Shown one piece after another: positions 49,512-57,664 of a stretch of DNA of 64,000 bases (position 1 is its first letter; each line of letters starts with the position of its first letter). Location: contig DAHVLJ010000022.1 of assembly GCA_027320425.1 (NCBI GenBank), positions 43,806-107,805 of the forward strand. The letters run 5' to 3'. The DNA is from Nitrososphaerota archaeon. GTDB lineage: Archaea > Thermoproteota > Nitrososphaeria > Nitrososphaerales > Gagatemarchaeaceae. Below the pieces are notes generated by a model, which was not told the origin of the DNA, made no database searches, and saw nothing but the letters and a program-made list of their open reading frames with translations. The position numbers and the translations under genes were made by a program.

Positions 49512-50063
49512 TCAGTTGGTGATTGCCGCGCCACAATTCCCACAGAACATAGCCCCGAAGGGGATAGCCGACCCACACCTAGTGCAGAACTTCTGGCCCA
49601 TCGGCGACCCGGCCGGGATTGGTACCCCTGGAGGCGTTGACTGCGCAGGCGGGTATCCCACCGGAGCCAAGCCTTCTTTGTAAGTCAACCCGAGGACACC
49701 ACCAATCAAAGTAAGTATGAACCCAAAGCCGACTCCCCCGAGGGTTGGAACCGCCCCGATGACCATCATGGAGATTGCGAGGATGCCACCGCTCTTCCTG
49801 CGTCCCGGCGAGTCGGAGTTGAGCATTGCTCCTCCCACGATGATCATTACTCCGGTGAAGAGGCCGAAGAGGGTGGCGATGGCGATAGCTGCATCAAAGC
49901 CCCCGAGGCTGAAGGTACCGAAGGGAGAGATGCTCCCGGGTCTGGCTACCCCGTAGAACCCAGCTAAGAATCCGGCTATCGCCAATCCACCGATGAGCGA
50001 ACCAATGATGTAGAAGACGCCGCCTATGATTGCCAGGACAGAGCCCAACTGCTTCGAAACCAA
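49512..50063 (-). CDS. Four-helix membrane protein with C-terminal zinc ribbon
   Basis: A 183-residue protein with four membrane helices (about 8-35, 52-80, 92-115 and 118-130), a Pro-rich linker and a C-terminal zinc ribbon (FCTRCGSAIPFGAMFCGNCG). The TTG start at 50063 is immediately after the stop of the upstream nuclease gene, which carries a similar zinc ribbon, so the pair is one operon and probably one system acting at the membrane. Confidence 0.75.
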   Translation of the reverse strand: MVSKQLGSVLAIIGGVFYIIGSLIGGLAIAGFLAGFYGVARPGSISPFGTFSLGGFDAAIAIATLFGLFTGVMIIVGGAMLNSDSPGRRKSGGILAISMMVIGAVPTLGGVGFGFILTLIGGVLGLTYKEGLAPVGYPPAQSTPPGVPIPAGSPMGQKFCTRCGSAIPFGAMFCGNCGAAITN

Positions 50064-50064
50064 T

Positions 50065-50607
50065 CTAACCCACCGCCATGGAGACAGGACTCCCGCACTT
50101 TATGCAGAACTTGCCTGGCGGGCCGATGGGGGTTCCGCATCCGATGCAGAACTTCGCCATTCCCGCGACGGCCGTGGGCTTGGCTGGGAGGTCGAACCCG
50201 GCGGTTTCCCTGAACTTGGCCCTGAAGATCCAATCGAGATTCCCCATGTTATCTGGATAGAGGCTTATGAACCGGATGTGATTTTGGCGGTACTGCTTCA
50301 TCTTCCACTTCATGATTTGGCGGTACTCTTTGCTCGCGTTCACGAGGCCCCAGTATTCCACATAGATTCCATAATCTGTGAGGTAAAAGTCCGGGTGGGC
50401 GAAAGTCTTCTTGAAGAGAAGGGCGTCAGTCCGGGCTCCTGTCTCGTATTGATATCGGATGCCATTCTGGACGAAATAGTCAGCGATCCTCTGTTCGGCA
50501 TGGCTCCGGACTATCTCCCCGTGGAGGGTCCTGGACGGGATGCCGTACTGGGAACGGTTTGAGCCAGAGAAGCGTTTTGACAGTTTCTTCAGCAGACTCA
50601 TGGCCAC
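50065..50607 (-). CDS. PD-(D/E)XK nuclease with C-terminal zinc ribbon
   Basis: A 180-residue protein. Residues 31-125 resemble the nuclease domain found in some UvrD-like helicases and DUF559-type proteins: EIVRSHAEQRIADYFVQNGI (Glu38), HPDFYLTDYG (Asp73) and IYVEYWG (Glu84, with Tyr-Trp in place of x-Lys). The C-terminal zinc ribbon is FCIGCGTPIGPPGKFCIKCG (Cys154, 157, 168, 171). The start GTG is 26 nt after a GATTATATG box. It could be a small DNA-cutting effector. Confidence 0.75.
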   Translation of the reverse strand: MAMSLLKKLSKRFSGSNRSQYGIPSRTLHGEIVRSHAEQRIADYFVQNGIRYQYETGARTDALLFKKTFAHPDFYLTDYGIYVEYWGLVNASKEYRQIMKWKMKQYRQNHIRFISLYPDNMGNLDWIFRAKFRETAGFDLPAKPTAVAGMAKFCIGCGTPIGPPGKFCIKCGSPVSMAVG

Positions 50608-50660
50608 TTTGAGGGGGGTTGGCGCATATAATCAAGACAGATTCTGAATCCATCATCATT

Positions 50661-51251
50661 TCAGGTGACCTGGAAGTACAGCAGCTTCACGTGCCCCCAG
50701 GCGTCAGCAATCAGGAGAGTGTACGTCCCCGTCGGAAATGGGTGCAGGACCCCCTCGGAAAACCCGCTGCCTGGCTCGAGCGTCGTACCGTTGGTCCAGT
50801 ATCCGCTGATGTCCAACTGTCTCGTGGCGCTCTGGAAGGGCCACAGCCTGTTGTCCCCGCTGAACATCGCAGGGCAGCTGTAGAAACCGTACTCGTCGAA
50901 GACCTCGAGCTTCTTCGCTGCGGAGATGTTCGACTGGACGTACCTGCCCTGAAAGGCGGCCGCACCGAAGGGGGAGCTGAAGTCGCACGGTGCCGCAGAG
51001 GCGTTGTCGGGGAAGGTGCCGTACGCTGGAGGCTCGTTGGGGAAGGGGAGGTAGTTGGTGTCGGTGACAGAGACCCCGAGCGCCTGGCTCTGGGTGATTG
51101 ACGTCGAGTTCATGGAGGCGGAGAAGGCCACCGTCGCGGGGGAGCTGAAGGCGTAGGTCTGCGCAGGGAAGAGCTCGAGGGAGCCAACCAAGGAGACGAC
51201 GAAGACTATGACAAGGGCCACGGCGACCAGCTTCGGTGTGGTGGAAATCAC
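50661..51251 (-). CDS. Exported protein of unknown function, 196 residues
   Basis: One N-terminal hydrophobic helix (about 8-28) is followed by a beta-rich ectodomain with two Cys and several N-glycosylation sites. The C-terminus has TGTYTLLIADAWGHVKLLYF, a pattern seen in archaeal surface domains of immunoglobulin-like fold. GTG at 51251 is about 25 nt after an AAATATACC box. I do not recognise the family. Confidence 0.65.
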   Translation of the reverse strand: MISTTPKLVAVALVIVFVVSLVGSLELFPAQTYAFSSPATVAFSASMNSTSITQSQALGVSVTDTNYLPFPNEPPAYGTFPDNASAAPCDFSSPFGAAAFQGRYVQSNISAAKKLEVFDEYGFYSCPAMFSGDNRLWPFQSATRQLDISGYWTNGTTLEPGSGFSEGVLHPFPTGTYTLLIADAWGHVKLLYFQVT

Positions 51252-51327
51252 AGCGCGTGGAAGCTCAGATATGGTATATTTCTAATTCATAGAACGGTCT
51301 TTGGGTGGCCCTAAACTTCCCGTCCCA

Positions 51328-51575
51328 CTAGTGCGGACTCTGCTTCGAGGCGGCCTTTCCTTCTGTCCGACCGGCATCCAGGGTCCGGAGTTTCTCAAGG
51401 GTGGAAATCAGGGCTTTGTGAGTCGATTCGACCAAGGCGTGGATTTCCTCCTTTTCTCTCTCTGAGAGCCTCTTCCCTCATCAGTTTCTCCAACTCTCCT
51501 GCGTCCTCTCAAAACTTGCAGAGCCGTCGGCATAGCAGAGAGTGCCGCAAGCAGGATTGGGGTCGCCCGTGTCAG
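51328..51575 (-). pseudogene. Decayed small membrane/coiled-coil protein gene
   Basis: This 320-bp gap shows coding-like peptides in three successive minus frames: TPILLAALSAMPTALQVLR (hydrophobic), then EDAGELEKLMREEAL, then SEREKEEIHALVESTHKALI and a tail to TAG 51330-51328. They would join into one helix plus coiled-coil protein after two frameshifts. The first frame would begin with a CTG that forms CTGA with the stop of the preceding gene. Frameshift decay is the simplest reading; sequence errors could mimic it. Confidence 0.45.
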
Positions 51576-51925
51576 GGGGCGACCTTCAGCTTCTCTTCCA
51601 TCAGAGCTTCGGCCTTCCTCGCGGCCGCGATGCGCCTTGACAGGTTCGCCGTAAACCTGTAGTTGCTCACCCCGACGTAGAGCCAGGCGAGTGCGAGGGC
51701 AAGGACAGCGACTTCGGTGGCGACCAGGGTCGGGTCGGTCAGGCTCACAATCACGCTCGCCGTCCCCGCAAGCGGGAGGGCAAGCTGCGACAGGTACGAA
51801 ATGATGAGGAGCGCGGCGACGATGACTGTCACTGCAGAGAGCAGCCGCATCTTCTTGCTCCCGTCCTCTACGTGCTGGAGGAAGTCCTCGTGGATCTCCA
51901 CTTTGCTGAGCCTCTCTTCAGCCAT
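51572..51925 (-). CDS. Two-helix membrane protein with flanking coiled coil
   Basis: A 117-residue protein: a polar N-terminal helix (ERLSKVEIHEDFLQHVEDGS), two membrane helices (about 30-52 and 65-88) and a basic C-terminal helix (NLSRRIAAARKAEALMEEKL). ATG at 51925 is about 27 nt after a CTTTAATTG box. It is probably coupled to the decayed gene just downstream. Function unknown. Confidence 0.65.
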   Translation of the reverse strand: MAEERLSKVEIHEDFLQHVEDGSKKMRLLSAVTVIVAALLIISYLSQLALPLAGTASVIVSLTDPTLVATEVAVLALALAWLYVGVSNYRFTANLSRRIAAARKAEALMEEKLKVAP

Positions 51926-51979
51926 GCGAAATAACGCCTCCAGGCGCAATTAAAGCGGTTGCTCCCCTCAGGGGAGTCG

Positions 51980-52234
51980 TCAAGGCCCCAGCTTCTCCCA
52001 AAGCTTCTCCCACTCCAGGAACGCGTCTATCCCGCTCTGTGTTATCTGGTAGACGTCCCTCCCCTCTCTCGTCTCCCTCGTCAGGAACCCCTTCTGCTCC
52101 AGCGACTGAAGATAGGGGACGCACTTGTCGAATGAGAGGTTGACCGCCTGGGCAAGCCTTGTCGGACCCCGCGGCTCCCTGCGGACCGCTTCGAGAATCT
52201 GCATCTTGATGACGATGTCCGACCTCCGCTTCAA
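51980..52234 (-). CDS. Winged-helix transcriptional regulator, 84 residues
   Basis: A compact archaeal winged-helix protein: RRSDIVIKMQILEAVRREPR, GPTRLAQAVNLSFDKCVPYL, QSLEQKGFLTRET and a wing ending VYQITQSGIDAFLEWEKLW. Such proteins are local repressors or activators. TTG at 52234 follows a GATTTAAGG box by about 30 nt. It is divergent from the HerA-like operon across a 225-bp control region full of GATGWCATC-type motifs, so it is the likely regulator of that operon. Confidence 0.78.
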   Translation of the reverse strand: MKRRSDIVIKMQILEAVRREPRGPTRLAQAVNLSFDKCVPYLQSLEQKGFLTRETREGRDVYQITQSGIDAFLEWEKLWEKLGP

Positions 52235-52279
52235 CCCAGCCCCGCAAGACCACCTGAAGACACCTTAAATCTCGCTCTG

Positions 52280-52390
52280 GGATGTCATCCCGTGCCGGGT
52301 CAGAACTCTCGGCTGGTTTTGTGTCATCATGGCACATACTCAGAGCAGAGTGGGGTCATCATCCCCGTCCGTCCTTGGGGATGACATCTT
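52280..52390. promoter_or_regulatory. Control region with repeated GATGTCATC/GATGACATC motifs
   Basis: GGATGTCATCC at 52280-52290 is a perfect palindrome. TGTCATCAT (52322-52330), GTCATCATCCCC (52355-52366) and GGGGATGACATC (52377-52388) repeat the half-site; the last two form an inverted repeat around about 10 nt. The motifs lie between the divergent winged-helix gene and the HerA-like operon. They look like operator sites for the winged-helix protein. Confidence 0.5.
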
Positions 52391-52459
52391 TCCAGGAGCC
52401 TCAGCCATTTTCATGCATCGACCATCTGACCCGATTTAACGGCCAACTAGTCGGAGTGG

Positions 52460-55234
52460 GTGGTGAAACTCCCCTCTGGGGAGCCCCACAGGTGCGCAAC
52501 CGGCTTTAGCGTTCCTCGCACGCTCTCCGCCATGGGCTGGAAGGTCACCGCCTTCGTCTTCCTCTTCGCCGTGTGGGCTCTGAACGTCGGGGCCCTCGTG
52601 GTGGGCGTTCCGATACTGGTCTTCCTCCTCTACAGGTTCTGGACCAGCAGGCAGGCGAAGCCGCGGTCTGGAAGGTCGCATCGGATCGTCTACGTCGGGG
52701 TCTTGCTCCTCTCCCTCTCCTTCGTCGCGGTCGTCGAGCAGGGGACCTACTCTCCCATCGTCTTTGGGGCCGCAGGCGTCTCTCTCATCGTCCTGGGGCT
52801 CTTTCCGGGCGCTGCCCAAGGGTTCACCGAGCTGGTCACCGGTCCCGCGTCAGAGATCTTCGGCGGCACCCCGCGGAAAGTCGAAGAGGCCTCCCGCTGC
52901 GTCGAGCTCACCACCGTCCCGCTCGGCTTCATGGACCCGAAGAAGACCGACCCCAAGGAGACCCTGCAGAGGTTCCAGCGCCTGTCGCAGACGTTCGCCG
53001 AGCTCGGCTATCCTGTGGAGGCGAGGCTCGAGTTCGCCGAGGGGAAGGGGAGGATCCTGTTCTCGTCGGCAGGCAGGGGAGCCGAAGAGGGGACAGACGC
53101 GCTCCTCCGGATAGTGAAGTCGCAGCTCCCCGAGTTCAGGGCCGAAATAGTCGAGGAGCCGAGAGATGGCCACAGGTGCACCTCCTCCGTCGAGGGTGTC
53201 CCAGAGCCTTCGGCCGACCCGCTCACGCCGCTGGCGAAGTTCTTCACAGAGAACCGCCTCCGAGGGGGTTACAGCGTGCGTCTCTCTCCAGGCTGGGTGA
53301 ACCCCTTCTCACGGTGGTGGGCAGGCCACAGGCAGAGGAGGATAGCCGAAGGCTCGGGGTACCAGCGGGTCGACTACGAGAGGACCACGACGGTGGTTGA
53401 CCACCCCAAGCAGGTGGAGCTCGAGGACTCGGTCAAAGGGGTGGACAGGCTCCTCGCCCGGAGGCCGGTCAGGGTGTCGGTACAGGTCTATGCCGATGAT
53501 GAAGCGACGGCGTCTCACGCCGCGTACGTGCTCGCAGGCTCTCTCTCCAGCCAGAGAAAGATAGACGGGCTGAAGGTGATGAAGCCCCGGCCCGCGTCCA
53601 GGTCTGGGTGGCGGAGGTCCACCCTCATGCTCCCGTCCGAGGCTGCGCCCTTCCTCTGGCTCCCCCAGACCTCTCTCGGGACGAAGGTCGCCCCTTCCGC
53701 CGAGTTCCACGCGCCCCCCACCACCGAGGGAGAGATCCTCCTCGGGGAGTCCGTGTCTCTCTCCGGGACGGAGGGGCAGGGGGTGCGGGTGCCGAAGGAC
53801 CAGCTGGTCAAGCACCTCTTCATCACCGGGATGACCGGCTCCGGTAAGACCACGTCCTGCTTCGTCCTCCTCAGGCAGCTCGCGAAGCTCGGTGTCCCGT
53901 TCCTCGTCATCGAGCCCGTGAAGTCAGAGTACCGCAGGCTGCTCATGGTGGTGAAGGACCTGCAGGTGTTCACCCCCGGAGAGAGGATCGCCCCGTTCAG
54001 GCTGAACATATTCGAGCCCCCGAAGGGGGTGAAGGTCCAGGCCCACCTGGAGAACCTGGTCGCCGTCTGGAACTCGTCGTTCGCCTCCTACGCCCCGGTG
54101 CCGTACGTCGTTGAGCGGGTCTTCGCCGAGACGTACAGGGCGTGCGGTTGGAGCCTCGAGGAGGACACCCGCGGGCGGCCTGTGACCTTCGACGACGTCG
54201 CCGAGCAGGTGAGGAGGGTGGTGAGGGGGCTCGGGTACGAGCCGAGGGTGACGATGGACGTGGAGGCCGCGATAAACGTCAGGCTGAGCTCCCTTGCGCT
54301 CGGCGGGAAGAGGCGGCTCTTCGGGGCCACGAGGTCGACCCCGATGGAAGAGGTGATGTCGAAGCCGACGGTGCTGGAGCTGAAGGGGATTCAGCGGGAC
54401 GACGAGAAGGCGTTCGTGGCATCTCTTGTGCTGACGAACGTCGCCGGTTACGTCCAGGCCCAGGGGGCGTCGCGGAAGCTCAGGCACTTCACCCTCATAG
54501 AGGAGGCGCACAGGCTCCTGCCGAAGGTCTCCACGGAGAAGGGGGACCCGGAGGCCGCCGACCCGAGGAGGGTACTGGTGGAGCAGTTCGGGAACATGCT
54601 GGCCGAGCTGAGGGCCTACGGGGAAGGGCTGGCTGTGGTGGAGCAGATACCCACGAAGATACTCCCCGACGCGATAAAGAACACGGCGACCAAGGTCGTC
54701 CACCGGCTCCCCGACCTGGCCGACAGGAGGGCCATGGCAGGGGCGATGAACGCGACGAAGGAGCAGGCGGCCGTGTTCACCGCGCTCAACCCCGGCGAGG
54801 CGGTGGTCAGCGTCGAGGGGCACCCGGTCCCCGCCAGGGTCAGGGTGAGGGAGGACGTGTGGAGCATGCAGCCCCGGGAGGTGTCGGACCAGGACGTGGA
54901 GGAGTGCATGGCGATGTTCTATCGGAAGAACCCTGACTCTGAGGTCGAGGACACCGTCGACGCGAAGGTCAGGGCGCTCGTGGACTCGGGCAGGTTCAGG
55001 GACGCGTTCCTCGTGGCGTACAGGGAGTGGTTGAAGCTCGGCAAGACCCAGGGGCTCAGGGACCTGCTGGTCTGGGAGGCGCGGGAGGTGACGAAGGACC
55101 AGGGGCAGGTGGTGGAGATGGCGACCAGGGTGCTTTCGCTCGCCACAGCGTACTACCTCCCCTTCGACGCGGAGCAGAGGGAGAAGTTCCCCAGGCTGTT
55201 CAGGAAGGAGCTGGAGGCGGGGCTCCGTGCATGA
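52460..55234 (+). CDS. Membrane-anchored HerA/VirB4-like ATPase
   Basis: A 924-residue protein. Membrane helices lie at about 28-58 and 75-115. A mixed alpha/beta domain (about 140-420) precedes the RecA-like motor: Walker A LFITGMTGSGKTTSCFVLL near residue 458, Walker B FTLIEEAHRLLPK near 677, and a sensor-like AVVEQIPTKILPDAIKNTAT, the pattern of HerA/DUF87 and VirB4/TraC motors that pump DNA. The C-terminal 120 residues are helical. GTG at 52460 is 24 nt after a GATTTAACG box; ATG 52532 is the alternative. It heads a three-gene overlapping operon with a nuclease. Confidence 0.85.
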   Translation: MVKLPSGEPHRCATGFSVPRTLSAMGWKVTAFVFLFAVWALNVGALVVGVPILVFLLYRFWTSRQAKPRSGRSHRIVYVGVLLLSLSFVAVVEQGTYSPIVFGAAGVSLIVLGLFPGAAQGFTELVTGPASEIFGGTPRKVEEASRCVELTTVPLGFMDPKKTDPKETLQRFQRLSQTFAELGYPVEARLEFAEGKGRILFSSAGRGAEEGTDALLRIVKSQLPEFRAEIVEEPRDGHRCTSSVEGVPEPSADPLTPLAKFFTENRLRGGYSVRLSPGWVNPFSRWWAGHRQRRIAEGSGYQRVDYERTTTVVDHPKQVELEDSVKGVDRLLARRPVRVSVQVYADDEATASHAAYVLAGSLSSQRKIDGLKVMKPRPASRSGWRRSTLMLPSEAAPFLWLPQTSLGTKVAPSAEFHAPPTTEGEILLGESVSLSGTEGQGVRVPKDQLVKHLFITGMTGSGKTTSCFVLLRQLAKLGVPFLVIEPVKSEYRRLLMVVKDLQVFTPGERIAPFRLNIFEPPKGVKVQAHLENLVAVWNSSFASYAPVPYVVERVFAETYRACGWSLEEDTRGRPVTFDDVAEQVRRVVRGLGYEPRVTMDVEAAINVRLSSLALGGKRRLFGATRSTPMEEVMSKPTVLELKGIQRDDEKAFVASLVLTNVAGYVQAQGASRKLRHFTLIEEAHRLLPKVSTEKGDPEAADPRRVLVEQFGNMLAELRAYGEGLAVVEQIPTKILPDAIKNTATKVVHRLPDLADRRAMAGAMNATKEQAAVFTALNPGEAVVSVEGHPVPARVRVREDVWSMQPREVSDQDVEECMAMFYRKNPDSEVEDTVDAKVRALVDSGRFRDAFLVAYREWLKLGKTQGLRDLLVWEAREVTKDQGQVVEMATRVLSLATAYYLPFDAEQREKFPRLFRKELEAGLRA

Positions 55235-57011
55235 AGGGTCGGAGGCGCCAGAGGAGGGCGAGGGGCCGAAGGAGGACGACCTGGAGGAGTTCAGGAAGCA
55301 TGTCATGGAGAAGGGGGCTGAGGGGGTCGATGAAGAGACCCTCGAGGATTGGCGCGAGGGGATAGCGGACAAGGAGGACGGAGCGCGAGAAGAGAAGGAA
55401 GCCGGCGACAAGGAGGGGACGGCCGAGGGTGGGAAGCCGGAGAAGGAAACCGCCGATGCAGATGGGGCCCAGGAACAGGGGGAGGAATCGAAGGTAGGCT
55501 CGGAGAAAGATGATGCGGCCACCGTAGGGGGCGAGGACAGGGGCGACTCTGCGGAACAGGAGAAGACGACGGAAGTTCCTGCCGACGCTGCTGAGGCGAA
55601 GGAGAATGATTCGGCCAACGAGGCCCCAGACAATGGCACTAGGGAGGCTCCAACAGAGGACAAGTCTCCGGAAGAAGGCGGAGCTGCTTCCGCGAGTGAA
55701 AAACCGACAGAACATGAGCAAGACGAAAAGTCCCTCCCGACTGATAACGTGAGCTACTCTCGGAACGACGACCAGATGCTGGTGGTCGAGCACGCGAGCT
55801 CCGGGTCCGAGAGGGACGAGCAGTCGGAAACGCCCGGTTTGCATCATTTACAGAGCCATCAGGACGCGGTCGAGTCCAGGACCTTCGAGGCCGTCGACTA
55901 CGGCAGGGGGGCCAACGTCCGCTTCCCTCAGGGAGACCTGGAGCAGGCAGGGTTCGACCCGCCTGAACACAGCACGATTGTCCAGCTGGGACTGAAGCCG
56001 GAAGGGAGCGAAGACGTGGAGACCGTGTTCGCGAGGTACAGCGCATCAGACCACAGGGCCGAGGCGTACGTCGGGGACATCGGTGGTCAGAAGGGGAGCA
56101 GGTACGAGCTGGTGGAGGCGAAGGAGGTCACCGAGGACGCGCTGACAAGGGCGTTCGAGCGGGGAAAGTGCGAGCACCTGGAAAACGTGAAGCTGGAGCA
56201 TCAAGATGGGAAGGTGTACATGAACGTGGACGGGCGTGGGGTCGAGCTCTCGGATTACAAGATGGCCACGAGCGGGTCGCACCTGGTGGTAAGGGGGAAG
56301 CTGGAGGGCGAAGACAGCTGCAAGCTGGAGTTCGACGGGCGCAGGGCCTCGGTGAAGTTTGGGAGGGACTACCCTGTCGAGGGGATGAAGCTGGAGAAGG
56401 ACGAGCTGGTGGTCAAGTACGAGCAGAGCAGGAATGAAGTGCATGAGCACCGTCTACACCTTGAGCATCTGGCCGCACCGGAGAGGCCGTCCCTCAACCA
56501 GTTCGACAAGCCGCAGATGCTGGAGCATATCCAGGCGCTAAACAGGCCGCCGGGAAGCGATGGGATGTACCAAATCGCGTTGGACGAGCCGGCAAGGCGC
56601 GAGGTTGAGGGCCTCCTTGCGGATGCCCCGGACTATGGGCTCATGAAGGCTGAGATTAGCGAGCGGCTGGTCCCGAACATCCTAGAGAGCCTCGGGTGGG
56701 AGAGGATCGAGAGGCACCCCTTCAGCAGGTCAAGGAAGGACAGCGCAGCTGCGAACGGAGTGGACTGGCTCATGCGAGACTTGGATGGAGACACGGCTCT
56801 GGTCGAGATAAAATGGCTCGAGGACAGGCGAAATGGGATCAGGAAAGCGGCGGCTCAGGTCGAAAGAGACTTTCGAGATTGCGGCGAAGATTCAGGCTTC
56901 GATATCAAGGCGGCTTATATCGCGATAGTCGACTATGATGAAGAGAACCGTGAGAACAAGCCGATGAAGGTTCACGTCCTGCGCGTGGCGGACAAGGAGG
57001 GATTGAGATGA
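55227..57011 (+). CDS. PD-(D/E)XK domain protein with long acidic N-terminal region
   Basis: A 594-residue protein starting at GTG 55227, which overlaps the HerA-like stop by 8 nt. Residues 1-180 are a disordered Glu/Asp/Lys/Ala-rich stretch. Residues about 190-420 form a beta-rich domain of unknown type. From about 430, a helical part leads to a nuclease-like core: LVPNILESLGWERIERHPFS, GVDWLMRDLDGDTALVEIKW (Asp near 512, Glu-x-Lys at 527-529) and a following helix. It is likely the nuclease or DNA-end-binding partner of the ATPase. The whole protein resembles no family I know. Confidence 0.75.
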   Translation: MHEGSEAPEEGEGPKEDDLEEFRKHVMEKGAEGVDEETLEDWREGIADKEDGAREEKEAGDKEGTAEGGKPEKETADADGAQEQGEESKVGSEKDDAATVGGEDRGDSAEQEKTTEVPADAAEAKENDSANEAPDNGTREAPTEDKSPEEGGAASASEKPTEHEQDEKSLPTDNVSYSRNDDQMLVVEHASSGSERDEQSETPGLHHLQSHQDAVESRTFEAVDYGRGANVRFPQGDLEQAGFDPPEHSTIVQLGLKPEGSEDVETVFARYSASDHRAEAYVGDIGGQKGSRYELVEAKEVTEDALTRAFERGKCEHLENVKLEHQDGKVYMNVDGRGVELSDYKMATSGSHLVVRGKLEGEDSCKLEFDGRRASVKFGRDYPVEGMKLEKDELVVKYEQSRNEVHEHRLHLEHLAAPERPSLNQFDKPQMLEHIQALNRPPGSDGMYQIALDEPARREVEGLLADAPDYGLMKAEISERLVPNILESLGWERIERHPFSRSRKDSAAANGVDWLMRDLDGDTALVEIKWLEDRRNGIRKAAAQVERDFRDCGEDSGFDIKAAYIAIVDYDEENRENKPMKVHVLRVADKEGLR

Positions 57012-57604
57012 CTTCTGAAAGCGATGCCATCATAGATGTTATGAATTCGATCAGCGCTGTCAAGTTCGCGATTTCTGAACCTAAGAAGACAAGGCTCCAT
57101 CTCAAGCAACAAGCCTCATGGGTCATACAAAGCACGAGCAGGAAGGAACCTCCTGAGATTGGTCCTCTCAAAGCAGTCTGGAAGGACAAGGAGGGAGCCA
57201 TCTGGTTGGAGATAGTGGGTATAGATGACACGATGTCGCTGGTGGAGAGAGATTATGGCGAGGAAGGGGTTCGAAGATTCCCCTACATCGAAGAGGGGAA
57301 GGCGCCGACTGGAGACTTCCCTGAAGAAGTGGCCGAGTTCCCCCTAGTGGTCGCCATGCTGAAGGAGTGCGAGAAGTGCATAGCAGAGATTTCAGCTAGA
57401 ACCAGTGTCGAGTTGAAGATGATCTATGACGGTGGGACAGGAACGACCTCGTTCAGGGTCGGAGCTGTTATCGATGCGCCTACGGACATGCGTGTCTTTC
57501 GTCAGGACGTCCTGATGATAGCCCAGGTGCTGAAGGAAGCGCATGACGCTGTCGTGAAGGTCGTTTGGGCCAGGTGGCCCGATATGCTCGTGGACATCCC
57601 ATGA
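57008..57604 (+). CDS. Third gene of the HerA-like operon, 198 residues, unknown
   Basis: The ATG at 57008 overlaps the stop of the preceding gene as ATGA, so it belongs to the operon. The protein is soluble and acidic; it has a helical N-terminus, a Trp-containing beta section (AVWKDKEGAIWLEIVGID), and a C-terminal half with KCIAEISARTSVELKMIYDG and VFRQDVLMIAQVLKEAHDAV. I do not recognise it. It may be an accessory or immunity/regulatory subunit. Base composition falls here compared with the two genes before it. Confidence 0.7.
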   Translation: MTSESDAIIDVMNSISAVKFAISEPKKTRLHLKQQASWVIQSTSRKEPPEIGPLKAVWKDKEGAIWLEIVGIDDTMSLVERDYGEEGVRRFPYIEEGKAPTGDFPEEVAEFPLVVAMLKECEKCIAEISARTSVELKMIYDGGTGTTSFRVGAVIDAPTDMRVFRQDVLMIAQVLKEAHDAVVKVVWARWPDMLVDIP

Positions 57605-57664
57605 GCAGATGCAGCGATCGTTACTTCAATCCTGCTTTCGGTACCGGAGCGAACATGTTACGTA

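Noticed and set aside
53924..55663. Long minus-strand open frame (579 codons) opposite the HerA-like and acidic nuclease genes
   Set aside because: It is an antisense shadow caused by GC-rich codons with few stops; its product is a low-complexity Arg/Pro/Leu/Ser mix with no domain, while the plus strand has clear Walker motifs.
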